A stretch of DNA of 6,922 nucleotides from an uncultured Bacilli bacterium. Its GTDB lineage: Bacteria; Bacillota_I; Bacilli_A; RF39; UBA660. Made by a program: the position numbers and the translations under genes. Below the pieces are notes generated by a model. The model was not told the DNA's origin. It saw only the letters and a list, made by a program, of their open reading frames with translations, and ran no database searches. The DNA lies in the NCBI GenBank assembly GCA_947623705.1, contig CANQHT010000060.1:1-6922 (forward strand). The letters are read 5' to 3'. Position 1 is the first letter of the stretch. The number at the start of each line of letters is the position of its first letter. Of this stretch, positions 1 through 5,329 are shown one piece after another.

Positions 1-763
1 TTGTTACTTCTGGAGTTGGAGTAACTTCTTTATTTTCAATAACAGGTATTTCTACATTTGGCATACTAGAAGCAGCATCATTTGGAGTTTCATCTGCTGG
101 TGCATTATTTAAATTATTAAAGTTTAAATCTAAAATTCCGGTTGTATCACTAACTTTATCTTCGGGAGCATTGTTATCAGGAGTTACATTTTGTGGTGCA
201 ACTGGTTCAACAGGGATATCTGCAACAGCTGGTGTAACTTGTGGAGTAGTATTTTCTACTGGAGCACTTGCCTCAACTGTTGGAGTAGGAACTTCAGGAG
301 TAGTTTGTACTTCCGGATTAACTGTAGGATTAACTCCTGTCGTTACCGGAGTTACAGGTGTTTCTGGAACTGCCGGTGTAGGCTCCGGAGTACTTACTTG
401 AGAAGTCTCATTACCTTCAACTTTATAAGCATTCTTTAAAGCATCAAAAGAAGGTACTGGTAAAGTTAATTGGGTATAATAAACATCATCAGCACTTAAT
501 TCATTAGCCAAACTTATAAATTCTATTTGCCCACCTGCAATAATATTTTTTAAATATTCTTTAACAGTTTGCCATTCATTTTGATCTAAAATTTTAGTTA
601 ATTTATTATTTTCATATTTACAAACTAAAATAATCGGTAATCCCATAGAACCGTTCATTTCTTCATCTAAAACTACATATTCTTTATCACTGGCTTTAAA
701 AACACATATAAGTGGTTTTTCAACTATAGCACCACCAGTTAGGTTTAATTTTAATTTTCCCAT
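1..763 (-). CDS. Unknown protein with Pro/Thr/Val/Glu-rich region, C-terminus cut by window edge
   Basis: I do not recognise this gene. Starting at ATG 763 the frame stays open to base 1, giving 254 visible codons with the C-terminus outside the window. The start follows an SD GAGGGA at 776-771 and a strong promoter. Residues 1 to about 112 look like a small folded domain (begins MGKLKLNLTGGAIVEKPL) with no signal peptide or membrane segment. From about residue 121 to 200 the protein is low-complexity, rich in Pro, Thr, Val, Glu and Ala with repeated TPE, VTP and PEV units, like a flexible linker. Residues 201-254 are Asn/Asp-rich with further Pro. The N-terminal domain should be cytoplasmic; a C-terminal anchor or second domain may lie beyond the edge. 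It follows yutD by 60 bp, so read-through from that operon is possible. Coding certainty rests on the long open frame, SD and promoter; function is unknown. Confidence 0.85.
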   Translation of the reverse strand, partial: MGKLKLNLTGGAIVEKPLICVFKASDKEYVVLDEEMNGSMGLPIILVCKYENNKLTKILDQNEWQTVKEYLKNIIAGGQIEFISLANELSADDVYYTQLTLPVPSFDALKNAYKVEGNETSQVSTPEPTPAVPETPVTPVTTGVNPTVNPEVQTTPEVPTPTVEASAPVENTTPQVTPAVADIPVEPVAPQNVTPDNNAPEDKVSDTTGILDLNFNNLNNAPADETPNDAASSMPNVEIPVIENKEVTPTPEVT

Positions 764-787
764 ACATCAATCCCTCTATTCTTTAAC

Positions 788-816
788 ATTATATCAAAAC
801 AATTTACTTATTTCAA
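788..816 (-). promoter_or_regulatory. Vegetative (SigA-type) promoter with extended -10
   Basis: On the minus strand a -35 TTGAAA (816-811), a 17-bp spacer and a -10 TATAAT (793-788) preceded by TG (796-795) form a near-consensus extended promoter. The predicted start near 781 gives an 18-nt leader containing the SD of the 1-763 gene. The -35 lies in a short tandem GTTGAAGTTGAA. Confidence 0.8.
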
Positions 817-823
817 CTTCAAC

Positions 824-1105
824 TTAATCTTTCTTCAATTTTTTAAGAATAAAATGCTTACAACCATAAGCACAATTATTTTTTAAATAATCATCTACAT
901 TCTTTATATTGTTATGACTTTTACAAAGTTTATTATTACTTTCATAAAAACCTTTAAGTCTTACTTTACCATAAGCCCAATCTCCAACAATATAATCAAA
1001 GTTATCATAGTAATCCGTTACAATTTCATCAAAATCAATTTCTTTAACTGTTTCGCCATAATCTTTTACTACTTCATAACTTTTATCTTTTATTTTAATA
1101 TTCAT
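824..1105 (-). CDS. yutD: YutD family protein (DUF1027)
   Basis: This 93-residue protein matches the YutD-like family, small single-domain cytoplasmic proteins conserved across Bacilli whose biochemical role is not established. The family signature is plain: DYIVGDWAYGKVRLKGFY at residues 37-54, and the C-terminal block YLKNNCAYGCKHFILKK at 73-89, with two cysteines (C78, C82) around an aromatic-Gly pair. The length is close to that of B. subtilis YutD (about 100 residues). The start ATG is set by a strong SD GGAGG at 1114-1110 that directly abuts the TAG stop of the upstream gene (1117-1115). Only nine bases separate the two genes, so translation is probably coupled. It is cotranscribed with the upstream membrane-anchored gene; no separate promoter is seen. 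Confidence 0.92.
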   Translation of the reverse strand: MNIKIKDKSYEVVKDYGETVKEIDFDEIVTDYYDNFDYIVGDWAYGKVRLKGFYESNNKLCKSHNNIKNVDDYLKNNCAYGCKHFILKKLKKD

Positions 1106-1114
1106 AAAACCTCC

Positions 1115-1945
1115 CTAAAATACTAATGTTCCAAATATTACAACCACCATAATTGTTGTTACTATTACACTCATAATTAGTAAAATATCAACATAACCAT
1201 TACCAGTTGTTATTGGATTATTTTGCATTTTTAATTCTTTAATTTTTTCTTCTAGTAAATAATCTTTATTAATCGCATTTTCATTAATATCAAATGATTC
1301 ATAAATTTCCTTATTAAGTTTATCTACTTCATCACTATTCATTTTACTAATATCTGCGACTGAATAATTAAACATTTTATAAATATCAAACCCTAAAATA
1401 TTCTTTTCTTCTTTAACTTCTTCTGTCTTAGTTTTAGTCTTTAAACTTTCTTTATAATATTCGGCAATTTCATAAATATTCTCCGCATTTAAGAAATTAT
1501 AAGAAAGTCTTAAAGCATTATTAGTTCCTGGTGTATATAACAAATTGAAAAATTCTTTACTTTCATTTGGAGTTAAACCAAAATTAACTCTCTTTAAAGT
1601 AAACAAATCAATTAAACTTTTTTGAACTTCAATAAAATAGATATTAACCTCTCTTTTAACTGTTCTTGTATTTCTTTCTTCAATTTGATAAAAACCATCT
1701 AAAAGTCTTTTGAAACTATCGATATCTTCTTTTTTGGCGCCATATTTCATCAAATTACTATCTAAGGCTTCTTCACTTTTGATTTGGTATGGATTAATTA
1801 TATCTAACTCACCATATATACTTATAAGCATTCTTACTACTACTACTAAAAATGAATTAAATAATTTGCCTTCTTCTTTATCTTTACTTTGTAAATAATC
1901 TTGGATAGCTTTATCAAAGGCTTCATTAACAAAATATGTCTTCAT
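1115..1945 (-). CDS. Unknown protein with single C-terminal membrane anchor
   Basis: I do not recognise this 276-residue protein. Residues 1-245 are soluble and mostly helical in composition. A hydrophobic stretch at 31-43 (SFLVVVVRMLISI) is more likely a buried helix than a membrane span because charged helical sequence surrounds it. A Lys/Glu-rich linker lies at about 168-181. After TTGNGYVD (residues 246-253) comes one strongly hydrophobic segment, about 254-275, ending one residue before the stop. This predicts a tail-anchored topology with the bulk of the protein in the cytoplasm. ATG 1945 is preceded by SD AGGTGA (1957-1952) and by a promoter. It lies 54 bp after yunB and nine bases before yutD, with which it forms an operon. 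Function is unknown; probably lineage-specific. Confidence 0.85.
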   Translation of the reverse strand: MKTYFVNEAFDKAIQDYLQSKDKEEGKLFNSFLVVVVRMLISIYGELDIINPYQIKSEEALDSNLMKYGAKKEDIDSFKRLLDGFYQIEERNTRTVKREVNIYFIEVQKSLIDLFTLKRVNFGLTPNESKEFFNLLYTPGTNNALRLSYNFLNAENIYEIAEYYKESLKTKTKTEEVKEEKNILGFDIYKMFNYSVADISKMNSDEVDKLNKEIYESFDINENAINKDYLLEEKIKELKMQNNPITTGNGYVDILLIMSVIVTTIMVVVIFGTLVF

Positions 1946-1963
1946 CTAGTATCACCTAGAATA

Positions 1964-1992
1964 AGTATAACACAAACTTTAATTTTTTAAAA
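1964..1992 (-). promoter_or_regulatory. Extended -10 promoter between yunB and the 1115-1945 gene
   Basis: The minus strand carries TG-T-TATACT (1972-1964) with a weak -35 TTTTAA (1992-1987) at 17 bp. The predicted start near 1957 falls at the SD AGGTGA, giving a leader of about 12 nt. It would make the unknown gene plus yutD independent of yunB. Confidence 0.6.
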
Positions 1993-1999
1993 TATAAAG

Positions 2000-2743
2000 T
2001 TAATTTAAAATTGCACTGCCATTTTCATAGATACCCCCATAAACATCGGGTACTCGACCATTAACGACTAAAGAAGCCACTAAAATGTCGTAATGAAATT
2101 TATCTTGACTCTTTTTTATCGGTGTAATAATTAATTTTTGCATTTCGACTGTAATATAAATTTCTAATAAAGCATTATTTAAGCCATAATTAGTAACTTT
2201 GGTTTTAACATTCGTAAGTAAAGTTTCATTAAAACTAATTAAAACCGGTATTCTAGGACCTAAATTATTTAAAAAAATATTTTTGCTACTGATAAATAAA
2301 GGTACTTCCATAATCATACCATAAGGACTAGTTTTTAAATAGCGATTATCATAATGGACATTTACCTTACCTTTTTGAAAATCTAATAAACCTTGCTTTA
2401 AAATTTTAGAGACTAAAGTTAGAATAGTATAAGTTTTTTCTAAATCATAATTAACGGTTAAAATTTCGCCTTCACTATTTCTTGTAATTTCTAATATATC
2501 ATTGATATTCTTCTTATTAATAACATCATTTGTAATTAGTTCATTAAAAAATTCATAAACTACCTCATCAATTTCTTCACTCACTAAAATCTCCGCTTTT
2601 TCGCTTATCCTTTTGCCATAAACATTAAACATAATAATGGCATTTATTAACACTAAAAAAAGAACAATCAATACTTGTCTTAATTTATTACTTGTATTTT
2701 TAGTTCTTTTTAATTTTCTGGGATAACTTCGAAATCTTTTCAT
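2000..2743 (-). CDS. yunB: Sporulation protein YunB
   Basis: This 247-residue protein matches the YunB family. In B. subtilis yunB is a mother-cell SigE-regulon gene needed for efficient sporulation; its molecular activity is unknown. The protein begins with a very basic segment (residues 1-21), then one membrane helix at about 22-40, then a large domain expected outside the membrane. Family landmarks are visible: NINDILEI near 79-86, YGMIMEVPLF at 141-150, NNLGPRIPVLIS at 159-170, the long match KTKVTNYGLNNALLEIYITV at 180-199, and GRVPDVYGG near the C-terminus. Length agrees with the family. Only eight bases separate it from the upstream gene's stop, and no SD is visible before ATG 2743 (preceding bases AAAATTTAAT). 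Translation may depend on coupling, or on a leaderless transcript. Identification is confident; the exact start is slightly less so. Confidence 0.9.
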   Translation of the reverse strand: MKRFRSYPRKLKRTKNTSNKLRQVLIVLFLVLINAIIMFNVYGKRISEKAEILVSEEIDEVVYEFFNELITNDVINKKNINDILEITRNSEGEILTVNYDLEKTYTILTLVSKILKQGLLDFQKGKVNVHYDNRYLKTSPYGMIMEVPLFISSKNIFLNNLGPRIPVLISFNETLLTNVKTKVTNYGLNNALLEIYITVEMQKLIITPIKKSQDKFHYDILVASLVVNGRVPDVYGGIYENGSAILN

Positions 2744-2751
2744 ATTAAATT

Positions 2752-3600
2752 TTATGAAAAGAAAACATTTTTAATAATTAAACCTATACCTACGATAAAG
2801 ATAATCACGATTAAAGCAATAACTACTTTTAATAATACATTATTTGATTCAATACTCTTTTGAAAATCTTCCATATCTTGAATATCTTCAAAATCTTTAT
2901 CTTTTATCGCATTAGATGAAGTATAGAAAGAATTAATCATTTGGGTATCGGTAAGATCTTTCTTTGGCTCTTCTTTTTCTTCTTTCTTACTTTCTTCAAC
3001 TATATTATTTTGTTCTAAAGTTTCGTTTAAAGAATCATCCATATCTTCTTTAAAACCCTCTAAAACTTCGGTATCGCCACTACCTTTAAGTTCACTTAAG
3101 ATATCTAAAGAAGTATTTTCTTTATTTTTGGATTCATTTAAGGCAATTGTATTAATCAAACTCTTTAAATTCTCTTCTTCAGTTTCTTCTGGCTCTTCCT
3201 TTTTCTCTAAATTCAAATTTTTTAAAATATCAAATTGAGTATCGCGTAATTTTTTTAATCTTTCTTCTTCGTAATTTTCTTGTTTTTCTTCTTTAGCTTT
3301 TTCTAAAATAACATTGATATCATATTCTTTAGTTGTTTCTTTTTCTAAAGGAGCCTCCTCTTCCTCTTCAATTCTTATACTTCTTCTTTTCGGAACTTCT
3401 TTATACTTTGTATCTAAGATTTGCTTTATTTTTTCCACATCTATTTCCGGTTTATTATCTCCTAAAATGGTCGTATTACTTTTAACCTCATAACTATCTA
3501 ATTCACTTTTACTAATTTCTTTGTATAATTCTTCATTTTTCCCAAAGCGCGTATTTTCTAATTCTTTGTCTTCATAATATCTATTCATTCGTGAATTCAT
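2752..3600 (-). CDS. Acidic coiled protein with C-terminal membrane anchor, unknown function
   Basis: I do not recognise this 282-residue protein. It is extremely rich in Glu and Lys, with probable coiled-coil or disordered stretches at about 72-145 and 195-215. Between these lie short less-charged blocks that look like conserved linear motifs: KPEIDVEKIKQILDTKYKE (50-68), YDINVILEKAKEEK (93-106), RLKKLRDTQFDILKNLNLE (114-132) and TSLDILSELKGSGDTEVLE (163-181). One membrane helix at about 255-277 ends five residues from the C-terminus, so the long acidic part should face the cytoplasm. ATG 3600 is favoured over ATG 3588 by SD AGAGG at 3614-3610. It is immediately upstream of yunB (8-bp gap) and probably cotranscribed, so a link to sporulation or envelope work is possible. 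A scaffold or adaptor role is only inference. Confidence 0.85.
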   Translation of the reverse strand: MNSRMNRYYEDKELENTRFGKNEELYKEISKSELDSYEVKSNTTILGDNKPEIDVEKIKQILDTKYKEVPKRRSIRIEEEEEAPLEKETTKEYDINVILEKAKEEKQENYEEERLKKLRDTQFDILKNLNLEKKEEPEETEEENLKSLINTIALNESKNKENTSLDILSELKGSGDTEVLEGFKEDMDDSLNETLEQNNIVEESKKEEKEEPKKDLTDTQMINSFYTSSNAIKDKDFEDIQDMEDFQKSIESNNVLLKVVIALIVIIFIVGIGLIIKNVFFS

Positions 3601-3620
3601 ATAGATACACCTCTAGCATA

Positions 3621-3649
3621 ATCATAACATAAATAAAAGTTTTTTTAAA
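3621..3649 (-). promoter_or_regulatory. Extended -10 promoter of the 2752-3600/yunB operon
   Basis: The minus strand carries TG-T-TATGAT (3629... TG at 3629-3628, -10 at 3626-3621) and a -35-like TTTAAA (3649-3644) at 17 bp. The predicted start near 3614 coincides with the SD AGAGG, giving a leader of about 14 nt. Confidence 0.6.
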
Positions 3650-3682
3650 TCTAAAATAATACAAAATTGGACATTTTTCGTA

Positions 3683-3713
3683 ATTTTATGTAAATTGTCA
3701 AAATAAATGTCAA
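3683..3713 (-). promoter_or_regulatory. Possible second upstream promoter (SigA-like or SigE-like)
   Basis: On the minus strand a perfect TTGACA (3713-3708) sits 17 bp before CATAAA, part of an octamer CATAAAAT (3690-3683). The octamer resembles the SigE -10 consensus (CATACAAT), and TGACATT (3712-3706), 15 bp upstream, partly resembles a SigE -35. It would drive the 2752-3600 gene and yunB from farther upstream. The AT-rich background makes chance matches likely. Confidence 0.35.
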
Positions 3714-3728
3714 GTTTATGAATATAAA

Positions 3729-3757
3729 TTGCTTTTATAAAAATATTCTTTTATAAT
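3729..3757 (+). promoter_or_regulatory. Candidate ferredoxin promoter
   Basis: A perfect TATAAT (3752-3757) has TTGCTT (3729-3734) exactly 17 bp upstream. The predicted start near 3764 would fall inside the SD AAGGAGG (3762-3768), so the leader would be unusually short. Another TATAAA at 3736-3741 lacks a good -35. Confidence 0.5.
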
Positions 3758-3773
3758 TAAGAAGGAGGAATGT

Positions 3774-4043
3774 ATGGAAAAATTATTTGTTAACAAAGAA
3801 GCCTGTATCGGTTGTGGAGCTTGTGTTGCAATTGATAGTGAACATTTCGATTTTGGAGATGATAATCTATCAGAAGTAATAAGCCAAGAAAATATTGAAA
3901 GTGAAAATGCAAAAAATGCGATGGCTAGTTGTCCAACGGGCGCAATTAGTTTAGTCGAAGACACAACTGAAAAGGAACATGATTGTGAAAATTGTGATGG
4001 CGAACATTGTTGTCATAAAGATGAAGGTTTAGAAGCAGCATAA
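3774..4043 (+). CDS. Single-cluster [4Fe-4S] ferredoxin with Cys/His-rich tail
   Basis: This 89-residue cytoplasmic electron carrier belongs to the monocluster [4Fe-4S] ferredoxins, like B. subtilis Fer (about 82 residues). The cluster ligands are visible: CIGCGAC at residues 11-17 supplies C11, C14 and C17, and C53 in SCPTGAI supplies the fourth. The region between (residues 18-50) is acidic and has no second CxxCxxC motif, so one cluster is expected. The odd part is the C-terminal tail: within 13 residues it has C71, C74, C79 and C80 plus H69, H78 and H81 in a Glu/Asp-rich setting, which the core fold does not need and which looks like an extra metal-binding segment. A strong SD AAGGAGG (3762-3768) sets ATG 3774. 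A terminator ends the gene, so it is probably monocistronic. Its redox partner is unknown; the Fe-S enzymes downstream are candidates. Confidence 0.93.
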   Translation: MEKLFVNKEACIGCGACVAIDSEHFDFGDDNLSEVISQENIESENAKNAMASCPTGAISLVEDTTEKEHDCENCDGEHCCHKDEGLEAA

Positions 4044-4059
4044 TAAATGCTGTTTTTTT
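4033..4059 (+). terminator. Rho-independent terminator of the ferredoxin gene
   Basis: A perfect 6-bp stem CAGCAT (4036-4041)/ATGCTG (4047-4052) with a 5-nt loop AATAA is followed by seven T (4053-4059). A G-T wobble and A-T pairs can extend the stem. The ferredoxin TAA stop (4041-4043) lies at the stem-loop junction. Confidence 0.85.
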
Positions 4060-4066
4060 AGCAATA

Positions 4067-4075
4067 TGATATAAT
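4067..4075 (+). promoter_or_regulatory. Extended -10 promoter of the PP-loop/desulfidase operon
   Basis: TG-A-TATAAT at 4067-4075 is a perfect extended -10. No good -35 exists; at the usual distance lies the 3' arm of the ferredoxin terminator. The predicted start near 4082 meets the SD AAAGAGG (4081-4087), giving a leader of about 14 nt before ATG 4096. Confidence 0.65.
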
Positions 4076-4095
4076 ATTCTAAAGAGGTTTTTGTT

Positions 4096-4803
4096 ATGAA
4101 AAAAGTTTTAGTTTTATTTTCTGGCGGTAAAGATTCATTATTAAGCACGATATTATTAATTGAACAAGGTTATGAAGTTTATTTAGTCCATTATGATAAT
4201 TCTTGTAGTATCGGTACCCAAAATATTAAAGCCGGTTATGAAAGATTAGTTAAAAAATATGGTAAAGATAAAGTTAAATATTATGGAATTAAAAAAACTG
4301 ATGCTTTTTTTAGGACCTTTATTAAAGAAATATATAATTTAAAACCTAGGGAAATTTTACAAAAATATGGTGAAATTAGTATTTCAGAATTTAATTGTCT
4401 TGCTTGTCGGTTAGCAATGTATGTTACTTCTATTATTATTTGCATCCAAGAAAAGATATATTATGTTGCAGATGGAGCACGAAAGAATCAATTATTTGTT
4501 ATTGAACAAGAAGAATTATTAAAACTATTTACGGAATTATTTCAACAATTTAATATTAAATTATTAACACCTGTTTTAGAATATACTGATGATTATGAAT
4601 TAAAAAATGAATTTATTCTTAGAGGTATTGTTCCTAAAGTTAATGAAGCCCAATGTTTACTTGGCCAACCTAAAGCAAATCCTAATGTTGATAAAGAATC
4701 TTTAAATGGTGCCATAAATATTTATAATAAAGTTTTAAAAGAAAAGGCATTAATGTTAATTCAAAAATATCAAGATATTACTATAGGAGATAATTATTTA
4801 TGA
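4096..4803 (+). CDS. PP-loop ATPase (adenylating, possible Fe-S sulfurtransferase)
   Basis: This 235-residue protein is an N-type ATP pyrophosphatase (PP-loop, alpha-hydrolase superfamily). Such enzymes adenylate a substrate so that sulfur or nitrogen can be added. The nucleotide motif SGGKDS is at residues 9-14 of a typical first strand (KKVLVLFSGGKDS), and a second strand YEVYLVHYD follows at 26-34. A CLAC motif (C101, C104) and an isolated C187 in AQCLLG give a CxxC...C arrangement with about 83 residues between, close to the [4Fe-4S] ligands of TtcA and TtuA tRNA thiolases; KNQLFVIEQ at 130-138 may line the active site. It is shorter than TtcA and lacks the zinc ribbons of TtuA, and it is not an evident QueC, MnmA or ThiI. 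SD AAAGAGG sets the start. The next gene overlaps its TGA by four bases, implying coupled production. Substrate unknown. Confidence 0.85.
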   Translation: MKKVLVLFSGGKDSLLSTILLIEQGYEVYLVHYDNSCSIGTQNIKAGYERLVKKYGKDKVKYYGIKKTDAFFRTFIKEIYNLKPREILQKYGEISISEFNCLACRLAMYVTSIIICIQEKIYYVADGARKNQLFVIEQEELLKLFTELFQQFNIKLLTPVLEYTDDYELKNEFILRGIVPKVNEAQCLLGQPKANPNVDKESLNGAINIYNKVLKEKALMLIQKYQDITIGDNYL

Positions 4804-5318
4804 TGGATAATCGAAGTAAATATTTTGTCTTTGTTCCTTTTTGCTTACTTGCTCAAGCTTATCAAGCTAAAGGCATTGTTAGATATGAATGGAAAAGTTC
4901 TATTAAGCCTTTTGTGGAATTATTAATTAAAAATGATATCAATATTATCCAAATACCTTGTATTGAAAGTACTTATTTAGGCCTTAATAGAGAACCAATG
5001 GGACTAAGTAAATATAATACTGTAGAATTTAATCAACATTGTGATAAATTAAGTAATCAAATTGCTGAAGAAATTGAAAATTTATCTAATAATAATTATA
5101 AAGTTTTAGCCATTTTAGGAATAGAACAATCACCATCTTGTTGTGTTAATTATATTTATACTAATAAAGGAATGGAAAAAAGAAGTGGCTTATTTATGGA
5201 AAAATTGCAAGTTAAAATAAAAGACAAAAACATTCCTTTTATTGGTATAAATCGCAAATATATTAATAAATCTTTAAAAGAATTAGAAAAAATAATTAAT
5301 GACGTTAAAAATCATTAA
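4800..5318 (+). CDS. TudS-related putative desulfidase (DUF523-like)
   Basis: This 172-residue protein resembles the TudS/DUF523 family and in particular the subgroup NCBI calls, from memory, CD3072 family TudS-related putative desulfidase. TudS removes sulfur from thiouracil with a [4Fe-4S] cluster held by three cysteines that leaves one iron free to bind the substrate sulfur. The expected ligands are visible: C15 in VPFCLLAQ, C54 in QIPCIES, and C114 in IEQSPSC. The CIES context places a Glu (E56) where TudS has CPE, and LGLNREPMG (60-68) is a subgroup signature. An additional C115 replaces the usual Gly after SPSC. ATG 4800 is favoured over ATG 4803 by SD AGGAG (4785-4789) and forms an ATGA overlap with the PP-loop gene. 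Cytoplasmic, no membrane segment. The real substrate is unknown. Confidence 0.82.
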   Translation: MMDNRSKYFVFVPFCLLAQAYQAKGIVRYEWKSSIKPFVELLIKNDINIIQIPCIESTYLGLNREPMGLSKYNTVEFNQHCDKLSNQIAEEIENLSNNNYKVLAILGIEQSPSCCVNYIYTNKGMEKRSGLFMEKLQVKIKDKNIPFIGINRKYINKSLKELEKIINDVKNH

Positions 5319-5329
5319 TTTTTTATTTT
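5287..5329. terminator. Bidirectional terminator between convergent genes
   Basis: A perfect 9-bp inverted repeat AATTAATGA (5294-5302)/TCATTAATT (5312-5320) with a 9-nt loop is flanked on both sides by T runs in the direction of exit: T 5319-5324 and 5326-5329 on the plus strand, and six T (complement of 5287-5292) on the minus strand. It overlaps the stop of the desulfidase gene and lies just past the rluB stop, so it can serve both. The stem is nearly all A-T, which lowers certainty. Confidence 0.65.

Noticed and set aside
171..439. Two plus-strand open frames of 76 and 82 codons
   Set aside because: They are antisense to the Pro/Thr/Val-rich gene, with compositions (Gly/Val/Thr-rich or Cys/Asn/Arg-rich) that mirror the repeats, and have no SD.
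914..1126. Plus-strand open frame of 70 codons
   Set aside because: It is the complement of yutD, which has clear family motifs; Phe/Ile-rich, no SD.
1710..1898. Plus-strand open frame of 62 codons
   Set aside because: Antisense shadow of the 1115-1945 gene with no promoter or SD.
1946..1959. Short palindrome CTAGGTGATACTAG over the SD of the 1115-1945 gene
   Set aside because: Only a 4-bp stem; too weak to claim translational control.
1975..2001. Inverted repeat AACTTTA/TAAAGTT (7 bp) after yunB as a terminator
   Set aside because: The stem is AT-rich and no T run follows in the minus direction; it overlaps the next promoter instead. A weak attenuating role is possible but unsupported.
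3716..3964. Minus-strand open frame of 82 codons
   Set aside because: Antisense to the ferredoxin, which has all four cluster cysteines.
4801..4803. TGA read as Trp (genetic code 4)
   Set aside because: TGG is used for Trp throughout. The TGA ends the PP-loop gene where the next gene starts with its own SD, and read-through would give unrelated sequence to a stop soon after.
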